Source of the DNA: Methanocellales archaeon
GTDB lineage: Archaea > Halobacteriota > UBA148 > JAUWXC01
Assembly: GCA_030018435.1 (NCBI GenBank)
Contig: JASEEY010000008.1
Span: 1 to 50,403 of the forward strand
DNA: 50,403 nt
Direction of reading: 5' to 3'
In this document: positions 43,104 to 50,161 of the stretch, piece by piece
How the letters are laid out: each line of letters begins with the position of its first letter
Position numbering within the stretch: the first letter of the stretch is position 1
Notes under the pieces: generated by a model
Database searches by the model: none
What the model saw: the letters and a program-made list of their open reading frames with translations, nothing else
Told to the model about the DNA's origin: nothing
Translations under genes and position numbers: made by a program

Positions 43104-44375
43104 CTACTTCTCTTCCCTTGAAAGCTCCTTCTCCACGATGGGTGCGAACATGAAATACTTCTCGACATAGGCCTTAATCTCTTCATCGGAGATGCATGAA
43201 CGGCGATGTCCTTCATCATAAAGTCTTTGAATATCCTCATGGATGGCTTTTACGCGCGGATCCTTTTTGTCGATCTTGGTTTTAACGCCCATCAGCTCTG
43301 ATAATGCTTCCTCAACCTTCACCCGTATGACCTCCGCGCCGGATGTGTCACCGATCAACAGTTCGCGCTTTGCACCAACCAATTCTGGCGGAAACGGTTC
43401 GTATGTAAACGGATTTCTGATGACTCCTGCAGTATGAATGCCACTTTCATGGGTAAACACGTTCTTGCCAACTATTGCCTTGTTTCTTGGCACCCTGATT
43501 CCTATCTCGTCTTCCATGTATCTCGCAAATTGGACAAGACTTCTTGGATTGTATTTTTGAAATCCTTCGACCCTGTATATCAAGAACAATAGAACTTTTT
43601 CCAGTTCGGTATTTCCTGCCCTCTCCCCTATACCCAGGAACGTCAAACTTGACCAATTCGCACCATACCAGTACCCTGCTATGGTATTCGTCATACCAAA
43701 CCCAAAATCGTCATGGACGTGTGTCTCTATGTTTTTGACTCCAATTTGCTTGAGCTGTTTGATTATCTTGGGTATGCCGTATGGGAAATCGGTCTCTGGG
43801 AAGGGCAACCCCATGTTTACGGTATCACAAATCCTGATGACCGCATCTGGTGCCCTGTCTACGATTTTTTTTGCCAATGGAATGACAAAACCTTCTATAT
43901 CAGCCCTTGTCGTGTCCTCAAGATGACACCTGACGCGGAGGCCATGGTCAAGAGCATAGTCCAGCGCATTCAGATACTTTTCCTCCGCCTCTTCTCTGCT
44001 CTTGAGCCTCATTTTATCGAATATGTGCACATCGGAAATCGACATCAATATGCCCGTCTCTTCTATACCATCCATATTTATGGCTAGATCTATGTCCTTT
44101 GGATTTGCGCGTGCCCATGCAGTCACCTCGGGAACTTCGTAGTTCCTATCCAACATTCCCCTAGCAGCAACCCTGTCCCTCTCGTTATAGAGGAACGTCT
44201 CAATTTTCTCAATTCCAATATCATGTAAAAATTCGTAGATTTGCAGCTTATGCTCTTTTTTGAGCACGATGCCTGGCATCTGTGCGCCATCCCGTATGGT
44301 GCTGTCGCTTATCTTTACCTCCATGTCGTGAGGCAATTTTATCTTAGGCATCTCCTCATACGTGCGATACATCAT
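43104..44375 (-). CDS. aksA: Homocitrate synthase-type (AksA/NifV/LeuA family) acyltransferase
   Basis: 423-residue DRE-TIM metallolyase condensing acetyl-CoA with a 2-oxoacid. Motifs: ISDSTIRDGAQMPGIVL (divalent metal and CoA), ETHVHDDFGFGMTNTIAGY with metal-binding His-x-His, GIGERAGNTELEKVLLFL and FTHESGIHTAGV. In methanogens AksA elongates 2-oxoglutarate to 2-oxosuberate for coenzyme B; relatives are Re-citrate and isopropylmalate synthases. Start ATG 44375 (or 44372) has AGGTGA upstream. The dehydratase and dehydrogenase genes converge on it, so the cluster is complete. Confidence 0.88.
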   Translation of the reverse strand: MMYRTYEEMPKIKLPHDMEVKISDSTIRDGAQMPGIVLKKEHKLQIYEFLHDIGIEKIETFLYNERDRVAARGMLDRNYEVPEVTAWARANPKDIDLAINMDGIEETGILMSISDVHIFDKMRLKSREEAEEKYLNALDYALDHGLRVRCHLEDTTRADIEGFVIPLAKKIVDRAPDAVIRICDTVNMGLPFPETDFPYGIPKIIKQLKQIGVKNIETHVHDDFGFGMTNTIAGYWYGANWSSLTFLGIGERAGNTELEKVLLFLIYRVEGFQKYNPRSLVQFARYMEDEIGIRVPRNKAIVGKNVFTHESGIHTAGVIRNPFTYEPFPPELVGAKRELLIGDTSGAEVIRVKVEEALSELMGVKTKIDKKDPRVKAIHEDIQRLYDEGHRRSCISDEEIKAYVEKYFMFAPIVEKELSREEK

Positions 44376-44434
44376 TTCACCTAATCGCTGGAATGCACAT
44401 AAAATTAACTATGTGTAGAGTAGATAAAAAAGCA

Positions 44435-44953
44435 ATGAAAATCGTTGTACTTCGTCTCGGGCATCGCCTGTTTCGCGATCAGAGAATGACTACACACGTC
44501 GCTCTAACGGCGCGAGCTCTGGGTGCAGAGGGTGTATTGCTCACCTCCAGCGATAAATCCATAGGAAAGAATTTAGATGATGTCGCGAAACGATGGGGGG
44601 GCGAGTTTTACGTTAGGAGCGGCATTAGTTGGAAAGGTGAAGTCAAGAAATGGAAAGATGCCGGTGGGAAGGTCTGCCATCTCACGATGTATGGGATCAA
44701 TTTGCCAGATATAATTGATGAAATTAAAGATGCCGAAAAGCTTATGGTCATTGTGGGCGCAGAAAAAGTCCCAGCCGAAGTGTACGACCTAGCAGACTGG
44801 AACGTTGCCATCGGTCATCAACCACACTCTGAGGTGACAGCACTGGCAATTTTCCTTGACAGGTTGCAGGAAGGAGTAGAGCTAAAACGTAGTTTTAAGG
44901 GGGGATTGAAGGTCATTCCCAAGAGAAGAGGTAAATGCGTAAAGAGGGGTTAA
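44435..44953 (+). CDS. trm56: tRNA (cytidine-56-2'-O)-methyltransferase aTrm56
   Basis: 172-residue SPOUT methylase unique to archaea. MKIVVLRLGHRLFRDQRMTTHVALTARALGAEG is the diagnostic start; later KVCHLTMYGINLPDI and LMVIVGAEKVPAEVYDLADWNVAIG complete the knotted SAM site. It methylates C56 in the tRNA T loop. I chose ATG 44435, which gives the family N-terminus; earlier in-frame ATGs add a non-conserved stretch. The ATP-grasp gene starts immediately at its stop. Confidence 0.94.
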   Translation: MKIVVLRLGHRLFRDQRMTTHVALTARALGAEGVLLTSSDKSIGKNLDDVAKRWGGEFYVRSGISWKGEVKKWKDAGGKVCHLTMYGINLPDIIDEIKDAEKLMVIVGAEKVPAEVYDLADWNVAIGHQPHSEVTALAIFLDRLQEGVELKRSFKGGLKVIPKRRGKCVKRG

Positions 44954-46012
44954 ATGGATATTCGACGCGTATTGATCATAGGGGGCAACACACGACATAT
45001 CGCATGTTCTGCAAAAAGGGCGGGCTACACCGTTTACGCCATTGACAGGTTTGGAGACGTGGATACGGAGCGGTGTGTTGATGGTTTGCTCACTTTCGAC
45101 CATCATTTGTCAGATGAAGAGCTCGATGAGTACGTGCGTAAATTCGATGTGGATGCCATAGTGCTGGGCTCCGGCTTCGAGATGAGGGAGATATCACAAG
45201 GCAGGATATTGGGCAACGATCCAAAGATAGCATGCAAGGCATCTGACAGGGCACTACTGGTAAAGAAATTGGACCAACTTGGTATACCCCATCCACGTGT
45301 TTTTACAGATGAGATCGAATATCCTGCGATCATCAAGCCCAGGTATGGGATGGGCGGGCGCATGTGCAGGGTTATTTATGAAGGTTTGCCGCCCAGAGAT
45401 TTTGTAGCGCAGGAATATTTACAGGGCACTTTTGCCAGCGTTTCCGTGTTATCAACAGGCGAAAATGCAGTTGCGCTGGCAGTCAACGAGCAGTTGGTAG
45501 GCGTACCCTGGTTGGGGACAATGCAACCCTTCAGGTATTGCGGTAATGTCACCCCTCTTGATACCAAGCATAACGGTAGAATGCGCAGGATTGCGGAAAC
45601 GCTCGTACTTGAATTGGGATTAATCGGCTCGAATGGAGTGGATTTCGTGGTCACAAAAGATGGTCCCCTCGCACTCGAGGTAAATCCGAGATTTCAGGGC
45701 AGTTTGGATACCGTTGAGCTTTCCACGGGCGTCAATTTGTTCGATGGTCACGTTAAGGCTTGCTCAGGCGAATTGATGAAGAGTGTGCAATCCACTTGCT
45801 TCGCAGTCAAGATGGTCGTTTTTGCCAAGAATAAGATGACAATCAGAAAAAATCTGGACGTTAACGGCATAGTAAACGTGCCATCCATTGGAAAGGAAAT
45901 AAACGTGGAAGAACCGATCGCCACCGCACTTGGAACTGGCGCCACCAGGAAGGATGCGGTACACATGGCAATGAAAAATGTCCTTTTGATTAAACGCGCT
46001 GGGCAAGTTTAA
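44954..46012 (+). CDS. ATP-grasp carboxylate-amine ligase (COG2232-like)
   Basis: 352-residue ATP-grasp enzyme. The N-terminal pre-ATP domain VLIIGGNTRHIACSAKRAGYTVYAIDRFGD is followed by the ATP-grasp fold (YPAIIKPRYGMGGRMCRVI, FVAQEYLQG, LALEVNPRFQGSLDTVELS). Relatives are predicted ligases found with methanopterin and methanofuran genes; a tyramine-glutamate type ligase is one option. ATG 44954 follows the aTrm56 stop with no gap, so both are cotranscribed. The true substrates are unknown. Confidence 0.85.
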   Translation: MDIRRVLIIGGNTRHIACSAKRAGYTVYAIDRFGDVDTERCVDGLLTFDHHLSDEELDEYVRKFDVDAIVLGSGFEMREISQGRILGNDPKIACKASDRALLVKKLDQLGIPHPRVFTDEIEYPAIIKPRYGMGGRMCRVIYEGLPPRDFVAQEYLQGTFASVSVLSTGENAVALAVNEQLVGVPWLGTMQPFRYCGNVTPLDTKHNGRMRRIAETLVLELGLIGSNGVDFVVTKDGPLALEVNPRFQGSLDTVELSTGVNLFDGHVKACSGELMKSVQSTCFAVKMVVFAKNKMTIRKNLDVNGIVNVPSIGKEINVEEPIATALGTGATRKDAVHMAMKNVLLIKRAGQV

Positions 46013-46050
46013 AGTTTCTCGAGCGCGTTATTAAGAGGGGGAGTGTTAGC

Positions 46051-46551
46051 TTGGCAAGGTTGAAAGACGCTGTTGCTAGGGCATATCTTACGAGGTTGGT
46101 AGGTGAGGATGGTCTCACGATAGTCGAGAAGGCGCCGAAAGGCGAAGCAACAGATGAAAAAGTGGCAGAAGTGACGGGCGTAAGTCTAAACACAGTAAGG
46201 CGAGCATTGTACATTCTTTACGAAAACGGGCTGGCATCGTATCGCAGGGAAAGGGACAAGGACAGTGGATGGCTCACCTACCTATGGAAGATCGATTTGA
46301 GCAACATATACGAGGTTTTAGATGCGGAGATGCGAAAGCTGTTGAAAATCCTTCAGAAACGATTAGAGACCGAAAAAAACAGCATGTTTTACGCGTGCGT
46401 TGATGGTTGTGGACGGTTTTTGTTTGAGCTGGCGGCAGGAACTAATTTCGTTTGCCCGATTTGTGGAGCAACACTTGAGTACCAGGATAACACCGAACTC
46501 GTTAAAGCGCTTGAGAAGAGGGTCAAGGAAATACAAAAATGCACTATATAG
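46051..46551 (+). CDS. tfe: Transcription factor E alpha subunit (TFE)
   Basis: 166-residue homologue of the TFIIE alpha N-terminal half. A winged helix (about 1-95: DGLTIVEKAPKGEATDEKVAEVTGVSLNTVRRALYILYENGL) is followed by a helical linker and a zinc ribbon with Cys116, 120, 135 and 138; the first pair is C-x3-C instead of the common C-x2-C. It assists promoter opening by RNA polymerase. Start is TTG 46051 with GGGGGAG upstream. Its 3' end overlaps the YgiT-like gene by 8 bp. Confidence 0.93.
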   Translation: MARLKDAVARAYLTRLVGEDGLTIVEKAPKGEATDEKVAEVTGVSLNTVRRALYILYENGLASYRRERDKDSGWLTYLWKIDLSNIYEVLDAEMRKLLKILQKRLETEKNSMFYACVDGCGRFLFELAAGTNFVCPICGATLEYQDNTELVKALEKRVKEIQKCTI

Positions 46552-46885
46552 GGCGCACGATGATATTCTCGCCTTCCAACCATATCTTCACTTTCTTTTT
46601 TCCTTTGAGTATCGCATTTTCTATTTCCAGGGGGATTCCAACCACCCTGCGCCCACCAGATTGGGTCAGCTTGCGCTCGAAGATGATAGAAGGTTGCTTA
46701 AATCTCTGCCATATCTCATCGATCTTCTCATCGGACTCTGGATCAAAGTAGGCTTCGCCGCATTTTGGACAGACTTCGCCAGATAGGTTGGCTATGGTGA
46801 GTGTTCTGCCTTCGATGGATGCTGTGAATGTCAAATCCTTGGACGTCTCAACGCTTGTACCGCATATCTCGCATGTGTACATCAT
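46544..46885 (-). CDS. YgiT-type zinc finger protein with AbrB-like C-terminus (MqsA-like)
   Basis: 113 residues. CEICGTSVETSKDLTFTASIEG and EVCPKCGEAYFDPESDEKI form a YgiT/MqsA zinc finger. The C-terminus (about 70-113) reads LTQSGGRRVVGIPLEIENAILKGKKKVKIWLEGENIIVRPI, like a SpoVT/AbrB DNA-binding fold. MqsA proteins are antitoxins. The start overlaps the stop of a 52-residue ORF (ATGA). No MqsR toxin is visible beside it. Converges on tfe with an 8-bp overlap. Confidence 0.8.
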   Translation of the reverse strand: MMYTCEICGTSVETSKDLTFTASIEGRTLTIANLSGEVCPKCGEAYFDPESDEKIDEIWQRFKQPSIIFERKLTQSGGRRVVGIPLEIENAILKGKKKVKIWLEGENIIVRPI

Positions 46886-47040
46886 GTCTCCCCTAGTGTT
46901 ATGATCAGCAGTTCATTTTGAACGGAGAACTTGAGTTTTACCTCCGCATCCGCACCCTCTTCCAGCATTCTGAGTTTGGCGCGACCTGATACTCTATAGT
47001 TCCGCGATTTCCATAGCTCAAGTGCTCGGCCCTTATCCAT
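46882..47040 (-). CDS. Missed small ORF, 52 aa, coupled to the YgiT/AbrB gene
   Basis: From ATG 47040 the protein reads MDKGRALELWKSRNYRVSG, then AKLRMLEEGADAEVKLKFSVQ and NELLIITLGET. The stop TGA (46884-46882) overlaps the next ATG at 46885 as ATGA. A palindromic box A, CTTATAATATAAG (47065-47077), lies 25 bp upstream of the ATG, which fits a leaderless transcript starting at this codon. The sequence is charged and beta-rich at the end. No family recognised. It may be the partner of the MqsA-like protein or a small regulator. Confidence 0.6.
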   Translation of the reverse strand: MDKGRALELWKSRNYRVSGRAKLRMLEEGADAEVKLKFSVQNELLIITLGET

Positions 47041-47064
47041 GCTAATCCATTCACTTCTGTCTCT

Positions 47065-47077
47065 CTTATAATATAAG
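47065..47077 (-). promoter_or_regulatory. Palindromic box A for the 52-aa ORF and YgiT/AbrB gene
   Basis: CTTATAATATAAG, nearly self-complementary, lies 25 bp from ATG 47040 on the minus strand. It is also about 50 bp from the plus-strand HD gene start, which has its own box A. Confidence 0.5.
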
Positions 47078-47093
47078 AATTTTGGGGGAGAAC

Positions 47094-47104
47094 AAATTTA
47101 AATA
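47094..47104 (+). promoter_or_regulatory. Box A of the HD gene
   Basis: AAATTTAAATA lies 23-33 bp before GTG 47127, pointing to a leaderless mRNA. Confidence 0.45.
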
Positions 47105-47126
47105 GTTTCTGTGATGGTTTATCTCT

Positions 47127-47615
47127 GTGAAAAAAGAAGATGCCATCAATATGCTGAGAAAAGCGGGCTGCTCGCCGAGGGTGATCGACCATTGTATTGC
47201 GGTTGCGGAGTTCGCAGGAAAGCTGGCCAAGCGTCATGGCGCCGATCATGACCTGGTCATGACCGCTGCTTTACTCCACGACATCGGAAGGGCGAAAACG
47301 CACGGCGTTGACCATGCAGTGGTCGGTGCAGAGATCGCAAGAAATTTTGGTCTTGACGAAAAAATCGTCAAAATCATAGAGCGCCATGTAGGTGCTGGAA
47401 TTCCTGCTAGTGAGGCCCAGAAATTGGGTTTACCTAAAAAGGATTATGTGCCCAAAACGCTCGAGGAGAAGGTCGTCGCGCATGCTGACAATCTCGTGAT
47501 GGGCACTAAGAAGGTGTCCATCGATGAGACAATCAAAAATATGCAGAGGACGTTGGGGAAGCATCACCCAGCGATTCAACGAATGAAGAAACTTCACGCA
47601 GAATTGTATCAGTAG
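47127..47615 (+). CDS. HD-domain protein (TIGR00295 family)
   Basis: 162-residue HDIG-type phosphohydrolase. H in VIDHCIAVAEFAGKLA, HD in AALLHDIGRAKTHGVDHA, and later ERHVGAGIP and AHADNLV give the metal site. The family (archaeal, TIGR00295) is uncharacterised; HDIG proteins cleave phosphomonoesters or cyclic nucleotides. The start GTG 47127 is preceded by a box A and no Shine-Dalgarno, as expected for a leaderless message. Its 3' end overlaps the ACT gene by 7 bp. Confidence 0.88.
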   Translation: MKKEDAINMLRKAGCSPRVIDHCIAVAEFAGKLAKRHGADHDLVMTAALLHDIGRAKTHGVDHAVVGAEIARNFGLDEKIVKIIERHVGAGIPASEAQKLGLPKKDYVPKTLEEKVVAHADNLVMGTKKVSIDETIKNMQRTLGKHHPAIQRMKKLHAELYQ

Positions 47616-48112
47616 ACGGTAACGCTTTTCACAGATGAAATCTTCATTAGCGCATCCACTAGCGTTCCTGGAACTTTTGTATCCGTGATTATCGTGAGTT
47701 TTGGGTCATCCGTGAAATATGGGTCGTCCGTTATAGCCTGCCGGATGCTGATCCCATGCGCTGCCACAACAGTGGCGACGTCGCCTAGTATGCCTATCTT
47801 CCTAGCATCGGTGGGAGTGATGACTATGACGCCAAGACCGAGCACGGGTGCAACGTCTCTCAGAAAGGCCACTGACCTGATATTCTGAAGCACTTTTTTG
47901 AGCACATCGTCTCCCAACACCACCTCAGCCGTTGCATCGACGATCCTTCGATCTACGCCAACCTCCTTTGCAATCTGCGTGTGCGGGATTTCGATGTTAC
48001 CGGAAACCACCTTGCCTTCAGGATTCACTTGAAAACCCCTCTCGATGAGGAGACGAATCACTTTTTCTTGTGCGGGAAACTTGCTGAATTTTTCTATAAT
48101 TTTAGCCCACAT
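47609..48112 (-). CDS. ACT-domain regulator of amino acid metabolism (COG2150)
   Basis: 167 residues. N-terminal winged-helix-like part (EKVIRLLIERGFQVN, IPHTQIAKEVGVDRRIVDATAEVVL) followed by an ACT domain (GVIVITPTDARKIGILGDVATVVAAHGISIRQAI). This matches the predicted archaeal amino-acid regulator COG2150. ATG 48112 is chosen because GGTGA lies six bases upstream; the ATG at 48184 adds an unrelated stretch. A box A should lie in the 111-bp gap upstream. Confidence 0.87.
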   Translation of the reverse strand: MWAKIIEKFSKFPAQEKVIRLLIERGFQVNPEGKVVSGNIEIPHTQIAKEVGVDRRIVDATAEVVLGDDVLKKVLQNIRSVAFLRDVAPVLGLGVIVITPTDARKIGILGDVATVVAAHGISIRQAITDDPYFTDDPKLTIITDTKVPGTLVDALMKISSVKSVTVY

Positions 48113-48195
48113 ATCAACTTCACCGTTCAAAGATATACATTGAAGTCCCTGTACAAAGGTTTTTGTGTGAGATGATAAATCCATGCGACCAAATG

Positions 48196-48202
48196 TTTAT
48201 AT
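48196..48202 (+). promoter_or_regulatory. Box A of the AbrB-PIN operon
   Basis: TTTATAT lies 22-28 bp before ATG 48224, consistent with a leaderless transcript. Confidence 0.45.
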
Positions 48203-48223
48203 CTTAGAAAATGTCAATATATA

Positions 48224-48490
48224 ATGGTAAATATAATGGTAAAAATGGCAATAAAAACTGCCGAAATTGGGGAAGATGGAAGGGTTGTAATACCCAAAAA
48301 TATCAGAGATGACCTTGGTGCTAAGAAGGGCGATACACTATTATTTGAGAATATTTCAAAGGGAGAATTGCGGGTCAGGGTAATAAGGGGCGAGGATCCT
48401 TTTCTTATGATTATCCGCAATCCAAAAAAAGGCAAGGCGATTAAGCCCTCTAAGCTGAAAGAAGAGCTCTGGTCAGGATGTTCTTTGTAG
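48224..48490 (+). CDS. AbrB/MazE-type antitoxin
   Basis: 88 residues with AEIGEDGRVVIPKNIRDDLGAKKGDTLLFENI, the swapped-hairpin AbrB DNA-binding fold, followed by a tail (KGKAIKPSKLKEELW) that would block the toxin. Starts at ATG 48224, 48236 or 48245 are possible; the first fits a leaderless message. The gene overlaps the PIN gene by 13 bp, as usual for VapB/VapC pairs. The antitoxin looks intact although its toxin gene is interrupted. Confidence 0.88.
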   Translation: MVNIMVKMAIKTAEIGEDGRVVIPKNIRDDLGAKKGDTLLFENISKGELRVRVIRGEDPFLMIIRNPKKGKAIKPSKLKEELWSGCSL

Positions 48491-48930
48491 ACTCCAACAT
48501 TTTCATGTTCGCCAGTGTTGAAATCCCGCAGGGATTACAACTCTCACAGATCTTCGATCTGTGACACGATGAAAACTATCCTGAACATATGAATGCGAAG
48601 AGTTTTTTTGAAGAAAAAAGAGAGAAATTCTGTTTTAATACCATCATCGCCCTCGAATCCCATTATGGATATCTAAGAAACTTGGGCGCAGAGGAGGCAG
48701 AAGTCAGGCTGAAGGCCATGCTAGGATCCAAGCTTCTCAAGTATTATGCCATAACCGAAGAAGATTTGATTAAGGGAGCAGAAATCTCCCGGAGATATGA
48801 CATAAAAACGAACGACGCTACAATAATTGCAAACATGCTGAGGAATGGCATTGACAGGATAGCTACAGACAACGTAAAGGATTTCAGCAAACATCCCAAG
48901 GTTAAGGTGATTAATCCCATCAAGCGGTAG
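48478..48930 (+). pseudogene. VapC-like PIN-domain toxin, interrupted by an in-frame 48-bp insertion with stop
   Basis: From ATG 48478 the frame reads MFFVDSNIFMFAS, then 16 codons of foreign sequence ending in TGA (48562-48564), then HDENYPEHMNAKSFFEEKREKF and the rest of a PIN domain. Acidic residues of the metal site are all kept: Asp5, the Glu in NTIIALESHYG, Asp in KTNDATIIA and Asp in RIATDNVKDF. Both flanks share one reading frame, so removing the insert restores an intact VapC-like protein of about 134 aa. Without that, the downstream ATG 48589 would give a PIN lacking the first Asp. Confidence 0.85.
48517..48564 (+). mobile_element. 48-bp double-hairpin insertion in the PIN gene
   Basis: The insert consists of hairpin 1 (48517-48541: 11-nt arms around GCA, one mismatch, starting GTTGAAATCCC), the bases TC, and hairpin 2 (48544-48564: perfect 9-bp arms TCACAGATC and GATCTGTGA around TTC). 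Its length is exactly 16 codons. Palindromic in-frame insertions recall the small palindromic elements of Rickettsia. Only one copy was found in the window, so mobility is inferred. Confidence 0.6.
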
Positions 48931-48959
48931 TTGATTTCGTCAGTAAAAATATGGACATT

Positions 48960-49541
48960 TTAAAGCTCAGCTAGGATGAAACAAGTTTTCTCATCATATT
49001 TCACGTTCCACAGATCGAACACCTCTCTAAAAGAGTCGGAATGTTCTACGGGAACCATGATGACCCCTCTCCCTAAATAAACACCCCCGTATTTCTCTAC
49101 CAATCCCTCTCCACTTTTTCTGCCCTTTAGGGTATAGGTTAGTCTGACCTTTTTAGAGGTAGAGAGACCTTCCAATGAGTATGAGAAAATAACCACCGAC
49201 CTCATACCAAGAAGCTCTGAGATGGGTCTGTTTCTTAAGAGTGAATACCCCTCATGAAAAATAGCCCTCCAAATTGGCTCTCCTTCAAACAGAGATTCTA
49301 AAGAAGAATATGTTACATGAAATCTTTCTCCGAGAATGTTGCTCAGGTCTTTTACAATTTCCATTCTTTCCCTTGGGGTTTTGGTGCGTCCAATTACGCA
49401 GACATCGACATCCCTATATATCTCTCCCCTGATGAAAGAGCCAAAGACAACTATGTCTATTAAATCGTTCTCTCTGACAAATCTTTCAACCTTACCTAAA
49501 CCCAATGATTTTCTTTGCCTTGAGAATTCCACTTCTAACAT
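48960..49541 (-). CDS. MNT nucleotidyltransferase (antitoxin-type)
   Basis: 193 residues. VVFGSFIRGEIYRDVDVCVIG carries Gly34-Ser35 and Asp44/Asp46, the complete GSx9-10DxD nucleotidyltransferase site. The C-terminal half is specific and may contact a partner (SYSLEGLSTSKKVRLTYTLKGRKSG). It follows the HEPN gene with a 50-bp overlap. This is the second MNT/HEPN pair in the window; it differs from the first in having no N-terminal winged helix and in gene order. Confidence 0.87.
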   Translation of the reverse strand: MLEVEFSRQRKSLGLGKVERFVRENDLIDIVVFGSFIRGEIYRDVDVCVIGRTKTPRERMEIVKDLSNILGERFHVTYSSLESLFEGEPIWRAIFHEGYSLLRNRPISELLGMRSVVIFSYSLEGLSTSKKVRLTYTLKGRKSGEGLVEKYGGVYLGRGVIMVPVEHSDSFREVFDLWNVKYDEKTCFILAEL

Positions 49542-49820
49542 AGTTCACGTCCTCTTCAGAGACGAGCTCATCATACGTCTTGGTGTAGAATGTGAAGACA
49601 TCGCCATATACTTTATATAACCCCGGTATATGCCTTCTCAGCATCCTAAACCTTTGAGTATGATTTCCCGCCACCCTGCCAGTTTTCTTCAGTAGCGCAT
49701 GATCGCACAGCTCAACCAAGGCTTTGAAATAGTTGTTTATCGCAACTCGAAGAGCCCTCTCACTATGTGCTTTTTCTCCCCACTCATAAAACCCTTGAAA
49801 GCCTCTTCCTGAATCGTCAT
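49492..49820 (-). pseudogene. HEPN-domain gene with single-base frameshift
   Basis: From ATG 49820 the frame reads MTIQEEAFKGF and then shifts. The continuing frame reads FYEWGEKAHSERALRVAINN, then NYFKALVELCDHALLKKTGR and a helical HEPN end (FTFYTKTYDELVSEEDVNYV). One missing T in the run GGGTTTTATG (plus strand A's 49788-49791) would join the two. A true 109-residue HEPN protein would result. This could be a real mutation or a homopolymer error; TTG 49719 alone would make a truncated protein of 75 residues. Confidence 0.75.
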
Positions 49821-49837
49821 CCTACCATCCTATTTGT

Positions 49838-49929
49838 GTTAATATGTTAACATTAAGGATTTATAAACCTTTCTATGTTAATATAATAACAATGGTCGGA
49901 TGTAGTGGCATCTACGTTAACATGTTAAC
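49838..49929. promoter_or_regulatory. Three evenly spaced 14-bp palindromes
   Basis: GTTAATATGTTAAC (49838-49851), GTTAATATAATAAC (49877-49890) and GTTAACATGTTAAC (49916-49929, perfect palindrome) begin exactly 39 bp apart. The first lies 18 bp before the HEPN start; a box-A-like TTTATAAA sits between sites 1 and 2. Likely operator sites for a dimeric regulator; the regulator is not identified. Confidence 0.7.
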
Positions 49930-50161
49930 AAAGAACGAGGTTGAAGAGCCTTATTTTCAACAACTCTTATATAGCCTTTTACTATAACTTATAATTAATT
50001 TATAATGCTACACTTTTACATAGATACAAAGGGACATAATCTAGGAGGGGGTTAGAGAGGGGGCGCAAGAAAATTACGATTGCGCAGTTTATGAATCCAA
50101 GGCGTGATTAGCATAGCGGAGGATGATTTGAGCACCTCGATTTTCAGATGCGGAGCAGTAC
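49930..50161. other. Intergenic region, AT-rich, no gene seen
   Basis: No ORF or structured RNA was recognised. AT-rich tracts (TTATAACTTATAATTAATTT region near 49981-50003) are possible promoters for the exported protein downstream. A short G-rich run (AGGAGGGGGTTAGAGAGGGGG) occurs at 50042-50062. Confidence 0.5.

Noticed and set aside
39727-44375. Lysine biosynthesis by the alpha-aminoadipate route
   Set aside because: No lysW, lysX or related genes lie nearby; the gene set fits 2-oxoacid extension or a citrate-type route.
48517-48564. Possible CRISPR repeat
   Set aside because: The first hairpin resembles an archaeal CRISPR repeat start, but there is only one copy, no spacer array and no cas genes.
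48562-48564. TGA in the PIN gene as selenocysteine codon
   Set aside because: The codon is part of a clean 48-bp insertion, not a conserved catalytic position, and no SECIS-like element follows the gene.
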